From VRUE01 sp963707965 (GTDB lineage Bacteria; Actinomycetota; Thermoleophilia; Solirubrobacterales; 70-9), in the NCBI GenBank assembly GCA_963707965.1, contig CAVPRR010000007.1, forward strand, positions 930,001 through 994,000: DNA of 64,000 nt, given 5' to 3'. Both the position numbers and the translations under genes were made by a program. Positions 8,605 through 18,302 of this stretch are shown piece by piece (position 1 is the first letter of the stretch; every line of letters starts with the position of its first letter). The notes beneath the pieces were generated by a model. It was not told where the DNA came from and did no database searches. It saw only the letters and a program-made list of their open reading frames with translations.

Positions 8605-9304
8605 TTACCCGCCCCCGCATTCGAATACCCGGCCCGCGGCCGCATTCCCGGGCGCCTCTCTGCTCGCACCCGAACCGCCGCCCCTGCGCCGGCGCACCAC
8701 CAGGTAGACGACCCCGGCGACGACCCCCGCCAGCACGACATAGTCGAGGTAGCCGAGGTTGTGGCGCCACTGCTCCCAGTTGTCGCCGACGCTGCGTCCG
8801 ACAAGCGCCAGCATCAGCACCCAGGGGACGCAGCCGGCGAGGGTGAAGGCGGTGAAGCGCCAGAAGGGCATCTTGGCGACGCCGGCCGGCAGCGAGATGA
8901 AGGTGCGGATGATCGGCAGCATGCGGGTGAAGAAGACGGTCGCGTCGCCGTAGCGCGAGAACCAGTCGTCGGCCCATTTCAGGTGCTTGGGCGAGATGTG
9001 GATCAGCCGGTTCTTTTCGAGCAGGTCGAGCCGCGCGAAGTAGCCGACGGCGTAGGCGATCCACGATCCCACCAGGTTCCCCAGCACGCCGGCGGCGACG
9101 ATCCCGAAGAGCGTCATGTCTACCTTCGGAGACGCTGAATCCGGCGAACAGCATGATCGCCTCGCTCGGCACGGGGATGCAGGCCGACTCCAGCAGCATC
9201 AGCACGAAGACGCCGGCAACGCCGGCGGAGCCGATGAAATCGGTGGCGACGTTGACGATCGGGTCGACGATCTTGTCGGTGAGGCTGGCAAGGACAATCA
9301 GCAT
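8605..9304 (-). pseudogene. DedA-family membrane protein, frameshifted
   Basis: The N-terminus from the ATG ending at 9304 reads SLTDKIVDPIVNVATDFIG and ESACIPVPSEAIMLFAGF, the DedA/SNARE-associated signature. At about 9115-9125 the frame breaks. The next frame continues with MTLFGIVAAGVLGNLVGSWI, FFTRMLPIIRTFISLPAGVA and a final transmembrane segment, ending at 8605. One extra base explains it. Family knowledge: DedA proteins act in membrane homeostasis and some flip undecaprenyl phosphate, which fits the uppP neighbour. The C-terminal tail is Gly/Arg-rich. Given how intact both halves are, an assembly error is likelier than decay. Confidence 0.85.
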
Positions 9305-9362
9305 GCGCGCAGCGCGGATTGTAGGCAGGAAGCTGAGTACCAACTAAACTGGACCCCTCTTC

Positions 9363-11264
9363 ATGCACCGGTTGAATCATCCCGTCTACCGCAATCGGGT
9401 CCTGCAGGTGGTGGCCGACGCGCTGCTGGTCGCGCTTGCTTTCTACCTGGCTTTCCGGCTTCGCTTCCTCGACGAACCGGGCATGCCGCACCGCTACCAG
9501 GTGCTGTTTGCGCAGTCGGTCGCGTTCGTCGCGCTGGGCAAGGTGATGGTCTTCGCCGCGTTCGGCCTCTATGAGAAGTGGTGGCGCTACGTCAGCGGTC
9601 GCGATTTCTTTGCGATCGTCCGCGCCGTCGCCGTCGCCAGCGGCATCCTCGTCGTCCTCTTCACCGTGCTGCAGCCGTTCGCCGCCGACCTGCCGCGCTC
9701 GGTTGCGGTGATGGACTTCATCCTGACCCTGCTGCTGATCGCCGGCGCCCGCCTCGCGGTGCGCCTGATCGTCGAGCGCCCCTCCTACGGCAATCGCGTT
9801 CCGAAACACGAGGTGCTGGTGATCGGCGCCGGGTCGGGCGGCCAGATGGTCGTCCGCGAGCTTCAGCTCAACCCCAACCTCGGCGCGACGGCGATCGGCT
9901 TTGTGGACGACGATCCGCGCAAGCGGGGGATGCGGATGCTGGGGCTGAAGGTGCTGGGGTCGACGAAGGAAATCGCGCGGATCCTCGACGAGACCGAGCC
10001 GGACGAGGCGGTCATCGCCATCCCCTCCGCGCCGGGGACGCTGCGCGGCAACGTCGTCGCCGCCTGCCGCGAGCGCCAGATCCGCGTCCGCACCCTGCCG
10101 ACGGTGTTCGAGCTCCTGCGCGGCGGCGTGCAGCTCAACAAACAGCTGCGCGAGGTCCAGGTGGAGGACGTGCTGGGGCGCGACCCGATCGTCGTCGAGC
10201 TGGATCGCGTCGGCGCCTACCTGCAGGACCGCATCGTCCTCGTGACCGGCGCCGGCGGCTCGATCGGCTCCGAGCTGTGTCGCCAGATCGCCCGGGTCGG
10301 CCCGCGGCTGCTGGTGGTGCTCGACCACGCCGAGGACAACCTCTTCCAGATCGACCGCGAGCTGGTCGAGGAACGTCACTTCTCGAGCGTCGAGGCGGTG
10401 CTGGCCGACTGCAAGGAGCCGCACCGGATGCTGGAGACGATGCAGCGCTTCAAGCCGAGCGTCGTCTTCCACGCCGCCGCCTACAAGCACGTGCCGCTGA
10501 TGGAGGCCAACCCGCTGGAGGCCGTTCGCAACAACGCGATCGCGACGCGGATCACGGCCGAGACGGCCGCGGCCTCCGGCGTCGAGCGCTTCGTCTTGAT
10601 CTCCACCGACAAGGCGGTCAACCCGCAGACCGTGATGGGCGCCTCGAAGGCGATGGCCGAGTGGATCGTCGAGGCATCCGGCCTCAAGCACCCCGGCACC
10701 CGCTTCACGAGCGTTCGCTTCGGCAACGTCCTCGCCTCCTCGGGCAGCGTCGTGCCGATCTTCCGCAGCCAGATCGAGCGGGGCGGCCCGGTCACCGTCA
10801 CCCATCCCGAGATGGCCCGCTACTTCATGACGATCCCCGAGGCGGTGCAGCTTGTGATCAGGGCCGGAGACATCGGTGCCGGGAAGGGCGAAGTCTTCGT
10901 GCTCGATATGGGCGAGCCGGTGAAGATCGTGGATCTGGCGCACAACATGATCCGCCTGGCCGGGTACGAGCCCGAAGCCGACATCGCGATCGAGTTCACC
11001 CAGCCGCGGCCGGGCGAGAAGCTCCACGAGGAGCTGTTCAGCGTTGGCGAGACCCCGCGGGCGACCGCCGCGAAGCGGATTCGCCGGGCGGTTCGCGACA
11101 CGCCGCTCGACCCCGATTGGGTCGAGACAACCCTCAACTCGCTCGATCATCTCGTCATGGCGGGCGACGAGGCGAACCTCGCCGAGCGGGTCGTCGAGCT
11201 GATAACCGACGGCGCACCGGCCCCGGATGCCGACGCCGTGGAGCACCGTCCTCAGCCCAGGTAG
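9363..11264 (+). CDS. CapD/WbpM-type NDP-sugar 4,6-dehydratase, membrane-anchored
   Basis: 633 residues. Residues 10-130 contain about four hydrophobic segments. A first nucleotide-binding domain follows (VLVIGAGSGGQMVVREL), then the dehydratase domain with VTGAGGSIGSELCRQIA near residue 294, FHAAAYKHVPLMEANPLE and STDKAVNPQTVMGASKAMAE. In this family the usual Tyr of YxxxK is replaced by Met, as here. Family knowledge: these enzymes make 4-keto-6-deoxy NDP-HexNAc for capsule or O-antigen precursors. It opens an exopolysaccharide locus, divergent from dedA with a short shared promoter region (9305-9362). The exact sugar product is not decidable from sequence alone. Confidence 0.92.
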   Translation: MHRLNHPVYRNRVLQVVADALLVALAFYLAFRLRFLDEPGMPHRYQVLFAQSVAFVALGKVMVFAAFGLYEKWWRYVSGRDFFAIVRAVAVASGILVVLFTVLQPFAADLPRSVAVMDFILTLLLIAGARLAVRLIVERPSYGNRVPKHEVLVIGAGSGGQMVVRELQLNPNLGATAIGFVDDDPRKRGMRMLGLKVLGSTKEIARILDETEPDEAVIAIPSAPGTLRGNVVAACRERQIRVRTLPTVFELLRGGVQLNKQLREVQVEDVLGRDPIVVELDRVGAYLQDRIVLVTGAGGSIGSELCRQIARVGPRLLVVLDHAEDNLFQIDRELVEERHFSSVEAVLADCKEPHRMLETMQRFKPSVVFHAAAYKHVPLMEANPLEAVRNNAIATRITAETAAASGVERFVLISTDKAVNPQTVMGASKAMAEWIVEASGLKHPGTRFTSVRFGNVLASSGSVVPIFRSQIERGGPVTVTHPEMARYFMTIPEAVQLVIRAGDIGAGKGEVFVLDMGEPVKIVDLAHNMIRLAGYEPEADIAIEFTQPRPGEKLHEELFSVGETPRATAAKRIRRAVRDTPLDPDWVETTLNSLDHLVMAGDEANLAERVVELITDGAPAPDADAVEHRPQPR

Positions 11265-11385
11265 CGCCGCCGTCCCTACCAGCCTCGAGCATCGCTTCCC
11301 AGCCGGGTTCGTAAGCCCGCAGACCCGGGTCCGCGGCCCGGAAGGGCTCGTGGGAGCCGCGATCCCCAATATCCTGCGGCGGTTC

Positions 11386-12156
11386 ATGGAGCTACTGAAG
11401 GAAATCGGTGCTTTCGCGGGCCTGGCTGCGTTTCTCGGCCTCGCCCTGCTCGCCCTGCTCTCCTTCACCCAGGGCCGCGACATCCGCCGGCTTCGAGAGT
11501 GGGCCGGCTCGGCGCCGGAGCGCGACACGGAGCGAAAGGACACGACATCGGCAGCCGCGGCGCAGCGCGCCGAGGAGCTGCGGAGGCTGGAGAGGGACCG
11601 AGAGGCCGAGCGCGAGGCGGCCGAGCTTCGGGAGACGCGCCGCACCCGCCGCCAGGAGGGGCTGCCCGAACTGACCCGGACGGAGCGCCTGCACGAGCGC
11701 TTCTCCCACATCGGCGAACGGCTCGGCGAACCGCGTTACCTCGCGGCGCTCTTCGCCGTGGCCCTGCTGATCGGGGGAGGAGTCGCCTACGCGGTGGTGT
11801 ATGGCGTCGGCGGCGATCAGGGTGGCAAGGGGCGCCGGCACGGCCCGGCGAAGATGAAGCCGAGCGAAATCGAGGTCACGGTGCTCAACGGGACCGCGGT
11901 GCCCGGGCTCGCCGCGCGATACGGCGCCGTGGTGGAGCGAAGGGGCTTCAAGCTTGGCGTGGTCACCAACAGCACCTCCAGCTTCGCTGCCAGCGTCGTG
12001 ATGTACAGGTTGGGCAGCGCTACCGAGGCGCACCGTGTCGGGAGCTCTCTGGGGATTTCGAGGGTGCGGCCGATGACCCGGGACATCGCGGCGGTTTCGG
12101 CCGGTGCGCCGGTCTCGGTGGTGGTCGGCGAAGACAATGCCTCGTCGACCGGCTGA
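11386..12156 (+). CDS. LytR C-terminal-domain membrane protein
   Basis: 256 residues from the ATG at 11386 (MELLKEIGAFAG), chosen because a transmembrane segment follows directly; the upstream extension lacks protein-like sequence. A first membrane segment (about residues 8-27) is followed by a charged, Arg/Glu-rich coiled region, a second membrane segment near residues 118-140 (LFAVALLIGGGVAYAVVYG), and then a LytR_C domain beginning EIEVTVLNGTAVPGLAARYG. Family knowledge: LytR_C domains accompany envelope-polymer ligases but are non-catalytic. It lies between the dehydratase and the polymerase of the exopolysaccharide locus, so a role in export or attachment is a reasonable guess. Confidence 0.75.
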   Translation: MELLKEIGAFAGLAAFLGLALLALLSFTQGRDIRRLREWAGSAPERDTERKDTTSAAAAQRAEELRRLERDREAEREAAELRETRRTRRQEGLPELTRTERLHERFSHIGERLGEPRYLAALFAVALLIGGGVAYAVVYGVGGDQGGKGRRHGPAKMKPSEIEVTVLNGTAVPGLAARYGAVVERRGFKLGVVTNSTSSFAASVVMYRLGSATEAHRVGSSLGISRVRPMTRDIAAVSAGAPVSVVVGEDNASSTG

Positions 12157-12168
12157 GGGGCCCAACCC

Positions 12169-12646
12169 ATGAGAAGAGCCCCCAGTGCGTCCGCCGTTGT
12201 CTTCGCGCTGCTCGTCCTGGCCACGATCGCGGCCTTCGCCGTCGCACAGCGGCTGAAGCGCGACCCGCTCGTCCTCGACCACGTCACGTTCGGCGTTCCG
12301 GCGAGCCGGGCCTTCACGCCCAACCGGGACTGCCGCTTCGACAGCATCCGGGTTCGCTTTCGCGTCACCCGCTCCGACCGCGCCAACGTGCAGGTCGTCA
12401 AGCCGGGCGGCAAGCTCGTCGTCACCCTGGCGCGCGACGTCTACCTGAAGCGCTACCGCTTCGTCACCTTCTACTGGGACGGGCGCCGCCGCGAAGACGG
12501 AGTTGCCGGCCCCAGGCCGCTACAAGCTGCGGGTCAAGCTGCTCGGTCAGGATCGCACGCTGGTCCCGAACGGGGCGATGCCCCTGCACCGCGCACCGCG
12601 CAACCCGGGGCCCGGGTGCGGCGGAGTGGGGGGGCGTTCGGAATGA
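12169..12646 (+). pseudogene. Secreted FlgD/Ig-like domain protein, frameshifted
   Basis: It begins with an N-terminal membrane or signal segment (SAVVFALLVLATIAAFAVAQ). A beta-sandwich-like region follows (LDHVTFGVPASRAFTPNRD, VRFRVTRSDRANVQVVKPG, YRFVTFYWDGR). After FYWDGR the frame is lost near 12495. One base later it resumes as PGRYKLRVKLLGQDRTLVPN, the typical ending of FlgD-like Ig domains, and stops at 12646. One extra base explains the break. Function is unknown; its position suggests an accessory protein of the polysaccharide locus. A 21-bp direct repeat containing GCGTTCGGAATGA spans its end (12634 and 12655). Confidence 0.65.
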
Positions 12647-12691
12647 GGCCCGGAGCGTTCGGAATGACGCCGGCAGGCGCGAGGCGCTCCC

Positions 12692-14236
12692 TTGTCTGAC
12701 GTCCTGGCGGTCGCGGGTGTGCTGGTGGCGGCCGCAACCGCCGCCGCGTCGATCCTGCTTCCCCCCGGCCGCGCCCGCTCGGCGGCGATGCTCCTCGCCC
12801 TCGTCCTGTTCCCGGTGCTGATCCTCGGCGACGAATGGCGCTCGGCCCAGATCGAAGACCTGCGCCACGAACCGGCTGGCCTGATCGCCCTTGCGGTGGT
12901 GGGGACGGGGGTCGCGGTCGGGCTTCTGGCGGCCGCATTTCGACGCTGGCCAATCGTCCTGCCGCTGGCGATCATCTTCGTTCTTCCATTCCGTGTCCCC
13001 CTTCACGCGGGGGGAGACACAGCCAACCTCCTCGTCCCCCTCTACCTGGTGATAGCGGCGGGAGTCGTGGCCTCGGCGGTTCGGGACTGGAGCGCCACCC
13101 CCGGGGCATCTGGCGCGACTCCAGGGGCACCGGCCGCTGCGTCAGGCCCCGCGCGCCGCCTGCCGCAGGTCCTGGCAGCTGTCGTCGTTCTCTACGCGCT
13201 GCAGGCGCTCTACTCGCCGGACTTCTCCAAGAGCCTGCAGAACGTGTGCTTCTTCTTCGTGCCGTTCTCGCTGGTCTACGCGCTGATGCGCGACGTCGAT
13301 TGGAGTCGCAGGCTGCTGGTCGCCGTCCTGTGGGTCGTCGCGCTGGAGGCGGTCGCGTTCGTCCTCGTCGGCTCCGTCGAGTACGTCACGCGAAGCCTCT
13401 TCTGGAACCACCAGGTGATCCGCGCCAACGACTTCCACACCTACTTCCGGGTCAACTCGGTCTTCTGGGACCCCAACATCTACGGCCGCTACCTGGCCCT
13501 GGTGATCGTGGTCGCGATGTCGGCCCTGCTCTGGGCGAGGGAGCGGCGCACCCTGGCGCTGCTCACGGCCCTGGTCGCCATCCTCTGGCTCGGGCTCGTC
13601 CCGACCTTCTCCCAGTCGAGCTTCGCCGCCCTGCTCGGGGGCTTGGCCGTTCTTGCCGCCCTGCGCTGGAGCTGGCGCTGGCCCCTGGGTGCGGTCGGTA
13701 TCGCAGTCGTCCTGGGGGTGCTGACGATCAATCCGGGGCGCATCAACGGTGAGACCGGCGGCCGGGCCAACCTGGTCTCCGGCGGCGTTGAACTCTTTGC
13801 CCAGCGACCGGTTTGGGGATACGGCGCCGGCGCGTTCCCAACCGCCTATCGCGAACACGTCGCAACGAAGGGGGCCCCGGTCTCCGTCTCCCACACCGAG
13901 CCCGTCACGGTCGCCGCCGAGCAGGGCGTGATCGGCCTCGCCGCCTACGCAGCCCTTCTCCTCACCGCCCTCTGGACGATGGGGATGGGGATGTTCCGCC
14001 GCGCCAACTCTGCAGCGGACGCCGCCGCGGGACCCATCGGCCAGTTCGTCGGCCGGGCAGCGGTGCTGGCCGCCTTCGTCGCGCTGCTGGTCCACACCAT
14101 GGCCTACGCGGGCTTCTTCGAGGACCCGATCACCTGGACGCTGCTGGCCGTGGGCGCCTCGCTCGCCGCTGGGCCGGCGGTCCGCGAACCCGCGCAGGCT
14201 CCCGCAGTGGTTGACCGCGCAACCCCGCACGCCTGA
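12692..14236 (+). CDS. O-antigen ligase/polymerase-like membrane protein (Wzy/WaaL)
   Basis: 514 residues, TTG start at 12692 (no in-frame ATG or GTG between the previous in-frame stop and the conserved region). About 12 hydrophobic segments are visible. The large loop contains RVNSVFWDPNIYGRYLALV and, later, GGVELFAQRPVWGYGAGAFP, characteristic of the Wzy_C/O-antigen ligase family; the His in SVSHTEP falls near the expected catalytic region. Family knowledge: such proteins polymerise or ligate lipid-linked oligosaccharide units at the membrane. Its stop overlaps the flippase start (TGATG), as expected for a coupled polymerase/flippase pair. Confidence 0.85.
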   Translation: MSDVLAVAGVLVAAATAAASILLPPGRARSAAMLLALVLFPVLILGDEWRSAQIEDLRHEPAGLIALAVVGTGVAVGLLAAAFRRWPIVLPLAIIFVLPFRVPLHAGGDTANLLVPLYLVIAAGVVASAVRDWSATPGASGATPGAPAAASGPARRLPQVLAAVVVLYALQALYSPDFSKSLQNVCFFFVPFSLVYALMRDVDWSRRLLVAVLWVVALEAVAFVLVGSVEYVTRSLFWNHQVIRANDFHTYFRVNSVFWDPNIYGRYLALVIVVAMSALLWARERRTLALLTALVAILWLGLVPTFSQSSFAALLGGLAVLAALRWSWRWPLGAVGIAVVLGVLTINPGRINGETGGRANLVSGGVELFAQRPVWGYGAGAFPTAYREHVATKGAPVSVSHTEPVTVAAEQGVIGLAAYAALLLTALWTMGMGMFRRANSAADAAAGPIGQFVGRAAVLAAFVALLVHTMAYAGFFEDPITWTLLAVGASLAAGPAVREPAQAPAVVDRATPHA

Positions 14237-15777
14237 TGTCCGGTTACCTCCGCCGCCTCGCGACGACCGGTGCCGCCTACACCGCGGCGAGCATCCTCTC
14301 GAAGCTCATCGCGGTCGCCCTGCTGCCGCTCTACACGCGCTACCTGACCCTCACCGACTACGGCGCCGCCGAGGTGATGTTCGCGGCGGTCGTCACGGCC
14401 AGCATCGTGGTCCGCCTCGGCATGATCGAGGCGCTGATGCGCTTCTACTACAAGGACGGCGAGGACCCGGCACGGGTCGTCTCCACCTCCTTCGCGGCTC
14501 TCTTCTGGCTGTCCACAGTGGCGGCGCTGATCGCGCTCCCCTTCGCGCGGCCGATCTCCGAAGCCCTTCTCAATCATCCCGCCCCCGACCTCGCCCGGAT
14601 TGCAATCGGCGGCCTCTGGGTGCTGACCCTGCACGAGTACCTGCTGACCCTCTTCCGGCTCGAGGAGCGCGCCCGCGCCTTCTTCGGCGTGACGATCGCC
14701 AACGTGGTGGTGGCGATTGCGCTGACGGTGATCCTGGTCGTCGGCCAGGGCGAGGGCGCACGCGGCCTCTTGCTCGGCAGCTACGCCAGCGGCGCGGCCT
14801 TCGTGCTGGGGCTGATCGTCGTCCACCGGCGCCGCCTCTCGCTGTGGGTCGACCGGGCACTGCTGCGGCGGTTGATGCGCTTCGGGCTGCCCACCATGCC
14901 GGCCGAGCTGACGCTCTACCTGCTCAACTTCGTCGACCGGATCATCATCGTCAGGACCGTCGGTCTTGCCGAGGCCGGTCTCTACTCGCTTGCGGTCAAG
15001 TTCGCGCAGGCGATCAACGTGCTCGTCCGCGGCTTCCAGCTGGCCTGGCCGCCGCTCGCCTACTCGATCCGCGACGACGACGAGGCCCGCCGCGCCTACG
15101 CGGCGATCGTCACCTGGTTCATCGCCGGCTGCGCTTTCCTGGTCACCGGCATGTGGCTCTTCTCGCGCTGGATCGTCCGCGCGCTGGCGGCCCCGGACTT
15201 CTTCGGCGCCTACGAAGCGATCGGCCTGATCGCCACCGGCGTAACGCTCTACGCCCTCTACATGGTGCTCGTCGTGATCCTCGGCCGCACCGGCCGCACC
15301 GAGCTCAACCTGCCGGCGACGAGTGCTGCCCTGGTCGCCAACATCGCGCTCAACCTCCTCCTCGTCCCCCCGCTGGGCATCGTCGGCGCCGGCATCGCCC
15401 TGGTCGCCTCCTATCTGATCGTGGTGGCGCTGATGTATGGGTTCACCCAGCGCCTCTTCCCGGTGCCCTACGAATGGGCCCGCCTCTCCCGTGTCGTGCT
15501 CATCTCCGCCGCCCTCGTCGGCCTCGGCGAATGGCTCCTGCCCACCGCGGGCGCCGGCGGTTTCACCGCCAGGCTGGCCCTCTGGTTCGTCTACCCAGCC
15601 GCCCTCCTCCTCAGCGGCTTCTTCACCCCCGAAGAGCGCGGCTGGCTGGCGGCCCTCCGCCACCCCGCAGAGCAGCTCCGCCGCCTCCGCGCCCTACCCC
15701 AAGAGCCCGCCGCCGTCGACGGCCAGGTCCCCGAGGCCCTCGAGGCCGAGCTCATGGACGAGGACGCCCGATCCTAG
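14236..15777 (+). CDS. Wzx-type oligosaccharide flippase
   Basis: 513 residues. It starts SGYLRRLATTGAAYTAASIL, a typical opening of polysaccharide flippases, followed by about 12-14 membrane segments including LPLYTRYLTLTDYGAAEVM, LPTMPAELTLYLLNFVDRI and ALNLLLVPPLGIVGAGIAL. Family knowledge: Wzx (MOP superfamily) flips lipid-linked repeat units outward. The C-terminal 40 residues are hydrophilic. The start overlaps the preceding stop by one base (TGATG). It is the last gene before the defence island; the next polysaccharide genes appear only at 29.1 kb. Confidence 0.9.
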   Translation: MSGYLRRLATTGAAYTAASILSKLIAVALLPLYTRYLTLTDYGAAEVMFAAVVTASIVVRLGMIEALMRFYYKDGEDPARVVSTSFAALFWLSTVAALIALPFARPISEALLNHPAPDLARIAIGGLWVLTLHEYLLTLFRLEERARAFFGVTIANVVVAIALTVILVVGQGEGARGLLLGSYASGAAFVLGLIVVHRRRLSLWVDRALLRRLMRFGLPTMPAELTLYLLNFVDRIIIVRTVGLAEAGLYSLAVKFAQAINVLVRGFQLAWPPLAYSIRDDDEARRAYAAIVTWFIAGCAFLVTGMWLFSRWIVRALAAPDFFGAYEAIGLIATGVTLYALYMVLVVILGRTGRTELNLPATSAALVANIALNLLLVPPLGIVGAGIALVASYLIVVALMYGFTQRLFPVPYEWARLSRVVLISAALVGLGEWLLPTAGAGGFTARLALWFVYPAALLLSGFFTPEERGWLAALRHPAEQLRRLRALPQEPAAVDGQVPEALEAELMDEDARS

Positions 15778-16170
15778 CAGGTTCGTGGTTTCACTCTTCA
15801 ATTCGCGATAGAGTTCATAACGGCGATCACAAGTGGCCCGGATGGTGTGGGGGATCGAGCTCACACTGAAGACTTCAGAGCCGGTTTCACGCTTCCCGGG
15901 GCCTCTTGGGATCACGCGACGGACGATCCGGCGTCAGCGATTTTGAACGCCGCCCGCAAGCCCTGAAGGACTAGGCGGGCCCCCCGCCGCATCTGAGTGG
16001 GCATTCTGACCGGCGATCCCCGCCCACATCACGCACGAGCACGAATCGAGAATGCCCCCCGAGAAGCGACGGGGAGGCGGGCCTACGGCTGGTCATAGCA
16101 AGCTATGGTCGCTCGAAGTGATTCCAGCTTCAAAGCATCCGTCGCAAACGCGAGACTCTTTCGCGTTCCC
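15778..16170. other. Left boundary of the defence island, no gene
   Basis: No credible coding frame. Short inverted elements are visible: GGCGGGCCCCCCGCC near 15975, and a GGGCATTCT / AGAATGCCC pair around 16002 and 16050. These resemble degraded ends of an insertion element, but no transposase and no target-site duplication could be recognised. Because the polysaccharide locus stops here and the phosphorothioation operon begins, this is the likely insertion boundary. Confidence 0.4.
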
Positions 16171-17343
16171 ATGAACGATCTGATCTACCTCGACTACCAA
16201 GCCACAACCCCAGTCGATCCGAGGGTGGTGGAGGCAATGCTGCCCTATTTCTCCGAGCGTTTTGCCAATCCCGCCAGCGTCCAGCATTCGCTCGGTCAGC
16301 GTGCCAGCGAGGCTGTCGGACTCGCTCGCGAGCAGGTCGCAACGCTGCTGGGCGCCGACCGACGCGAGGTCATATTCACCTCTGGCGCCACCGAGGCGAA
16401 CAACCTTGCACTCAAGGGCCTGGCAGACGCCGCCCACCGACGGCACATCGTTGTCCTTGCGACGGAGCACCCTGCGGTTCTGGATACGGCGAGATCACTG
16501 GCACGACACGGCTTCAATCTGACGGAACTCGCAGTTGACTCTGATGGGCAGCCGTCGCTAGCCGATCTTGAGGCAACGATCAACGATCACACGCTGCTGG
16601 TCTCAGTGGCTGCCGCAAACAATGAGATCGGGACACTCCCCCCGCTTAAAGCGATTTCGGAGATAGTTCACGAGCGAGGGGCGCTCTTACATACCGATGC
16701 TGCTCAAGCTGGAGGAAAAGTAGACCTCGATGTCCGGCGGGATGGGATTGACCTACTGTCTGTGAGTTCGCACAAGATGTATGGCCCCAAGGGAGTCGGC
16801 GCGCTCTATGTAAGAACCGAGCTACAAGGCCAGGTGTCGCCACTGATAGACGGTGGGGGCCACGAGCGTGGCCTTCGCAGTGGCACCATCAACACGCCCG
16901 GAGTAGTCGGCCTGGGTATTGCCGCAGAGCTTGCGCATGCTGTGGATGCAGAAGAGGCCCAGCGATTAAAGAATTTGGCTGCCCGTTTTTACGAGGCCTT
17001 ATGTAGCGAGATTGATGGGGTCGAGCTAAACGGTCCCACGGAGCAGCGACTGCCCGGCAATCTCAACCTACGCATTCTCGGCTTGGATGCCGAAATTCTG
17101 ATGGCGAACTGCCCGCAGCTCGCCATCTCATCCGGAAGTGCTTGCTCAGCCGCAACGCCCACTCCCTCACATGTTCTCACCGCAATTGGACTAGGCCAAG
17201 AAGAGGCCGAGCAGTCGGTGCGCGTCGGCTTCGGTCGTCCGACAACGGAAGCTGAAGTCGACCATGCGGTCGGCCTTTTGGCTGCCGCTATTTCGAAGAG
17301 TCGGGCGGCAGTCGGAGCTGGGCAGCGAATTGAGGCTCGATGA
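16171..17343 (+). CDS. sspA: Cysteine desulfurase, SspA/DndA-like
   Basis: 390 residues from the ATG at 16171 (MNDLIYLDYQATTPVDPRV), preferred over an upstream start because the IscS/NifS family begins here. Diagnostic features: VIFTSGATEANNLALKG, HTDAAQAGGK, the PLP lysine in SVSSHKMYGPKGVGALY (about K202) and the sulfur-carrying cysteine in SSGSACSAATPTPSH (about C325). Family knowledge: the enzyme moves sulfur from cysteine to an acceptor; in DNA phosphorothioation it feeds the modification machinery. It heads a tight operon with DUF4007, P-loop ATPase and PAPS-reductase-like genes (4-bp ATGA overlap with the next), so an SspA role is favoured over general Fe-S assembly. Confidence 0.85.
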   Translation: MNDLIYLDYQATTPVDPRVVEAMLPYFSERFANPASVQHSLGQRASEAVGLAREQVATLLGADRREVIFTSGATEANNLALKGLADAAHRRHIVVLATEHPAVLDTARSLARHGFNLTELAVDSDGQPSLADLEATINDHTLLVSVAAANNEIGTLPPLKAISEIVHERGALLHTDAAQAGGKVDLDVRRDGIDLLSVSSHKMYGPKGVGALYVRTELQGQVSPLIDGGGHERGLRSGTINTPGVVGLGIAAELAHAVDAEEAQRLKNLAARFYEALCSEIDGVELNGPTEQRLPGNLNLRILGLDAEILMANCPQLAISSGSACSAATPTPSHVLTAIGLGQEEAEQSVRVGFGRPTTEAEVDHAVGLLAAAISKSRAAVGAGQRIEAR

Positions 17344-18302
17344 GTGCCGTAGCAAGCCCATTTCCAGAACTTCAAGCGACGTTTGCTCGTCACGAGACGT
17401 TTCACCCACGCTATGGATGGCTGAAAAAGGGCTTCGATGCGGCCGCGCAAGATGGCAGCGTCTTTCTGGGCAAGGACGCTACAACCCGTTTAGGTGTCGG
17501 CAAAAATATGGTTCGGGCAATTCGATACTGGTGCGTCGCCTACAAGGTCTTGCAGGAAGAGCGCAGCGAGGAGAACTACCGCCTTAACAACGTTGTTCCA
17601 ACCGAGTTCGGCGAGAAGCTGCTTGGGAACAACGGCTGGGATCCGTTTTTGGAGGATCCCGGCTCGCTCTGGCTTCTCCATTGGCAACTGCTGCGCCCCC
17701 CCTGTAGAGCGCCTGCTTGGTGGGCTATCTTCAACAGTCCCCACTCGTCAGAGTTCAGTGACGATGTGCTGATGGAGCAGCTGCGCCGATTCCGAGACGA
17801 GCGTGGCTGGACTGATGTCGTCGACAACTCGCTTGACAAGGATGTCCGATGCATCTTGAGGATGTACGGAAGCGTGACCCAGGGCAGAGATCTGCTTGAG
17901 GACTCAGTTGACTCCCCTTTTGCCGAGCTTGGGTTGATCCGCCCCGTTCCCGGCGATGCGCGGGAGTGGAGCATCAACGTAGGTCCCAAGCGAGAACTAC
18001 CTGATGACATCGTTGCCTACGCATGTCTCGACTACGCACAGAGCATGGCTATCACCTCGAAAATGCCCGGTGTTGCCGGCCTCGCGCGCAACGAAGGTTC
18101 TCCTGGGCGTGCATTCGCACTAACTGAGATCGCGCTAGACGATGCCCTCACTTGTTACTCGGAACGGGAGGACGCCCCGATCGAAATGGCTCACGCGGCG
18201 GGAAACCGTCAGCTTGTTGTACCGGCCGCACTCGAAGAGATCGGCGAAGCCATCCTAGGGTGCTATTACCGACGCCGGCGTGGCAAAGGGAGGCGTCCAT
18301 GA
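17340..18302 (+). CDS. sspB: DUF4007 protein, SspB-like DNA phosphorothioation component
   Basis: 320 residues. The opening FARHETFHPRYGWLKKGFD followed by LGVGKNMVRAIRYWCVAYKV is the DUF4007 signature, as is the later PTEFGEKLLGNNGWDPFLED. Family knowledge: DUF4007 proteins occur with PAPS-reductase-like proteins in phosphorothioation loci and correspond to SspB, thought to nick or engage DNA. Start and stop overlap the neighbouring genes by 4 bp each (ATGA), which shows a coordinated operon. The domain call is strong; the SspB name relies on gene order. Confidence 0.78.
   Translation: MSAVASPFPELQATFARHETFHPRYGWLKKGFDAAAQDGSVFLGKDATTRLGVGKNMVRAIRYWCVAYKVLQEERSEENYRLNNVVPTEFGEKLLGNNGWDPFLEDPGSLWLLHWQLLRPPCRAPAWWAIFNSPHSSEFSDDVLMEQLRRFRDERGWTDVVDNSLDKDVRCILRMYGSVTQGRDLLEDSVDSPFAELGLIRPVPGDAREWSINVGPKRELPDDIVAYACLDYAQSMAITSKMPGVAGLARNEGSPGRAFALTEIALDDALTCYSEREDAPIEMAHAAGNRQLVVPAALEEIGEAILGCYYRRRRGKGRRP

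Noticed and set aside
9120..11711. 863-residue minus-strand frame
   Set aside because: Antisense to the CapD-type gene; composition is Arg/His/Asp-rich with no domain motifs, typical of GC-rich shadows.
11499..12821. 440-residue plus-strand frame across two genes
   Set aside because: Out-of-frame reading of the LytR_C and FlgD-like genes.
15694..15915. Minus-strand frame as a transposase remnant
   Set aside because: No DDE or HTH motif could be recognised; half of it is antisense to the flippase tail.
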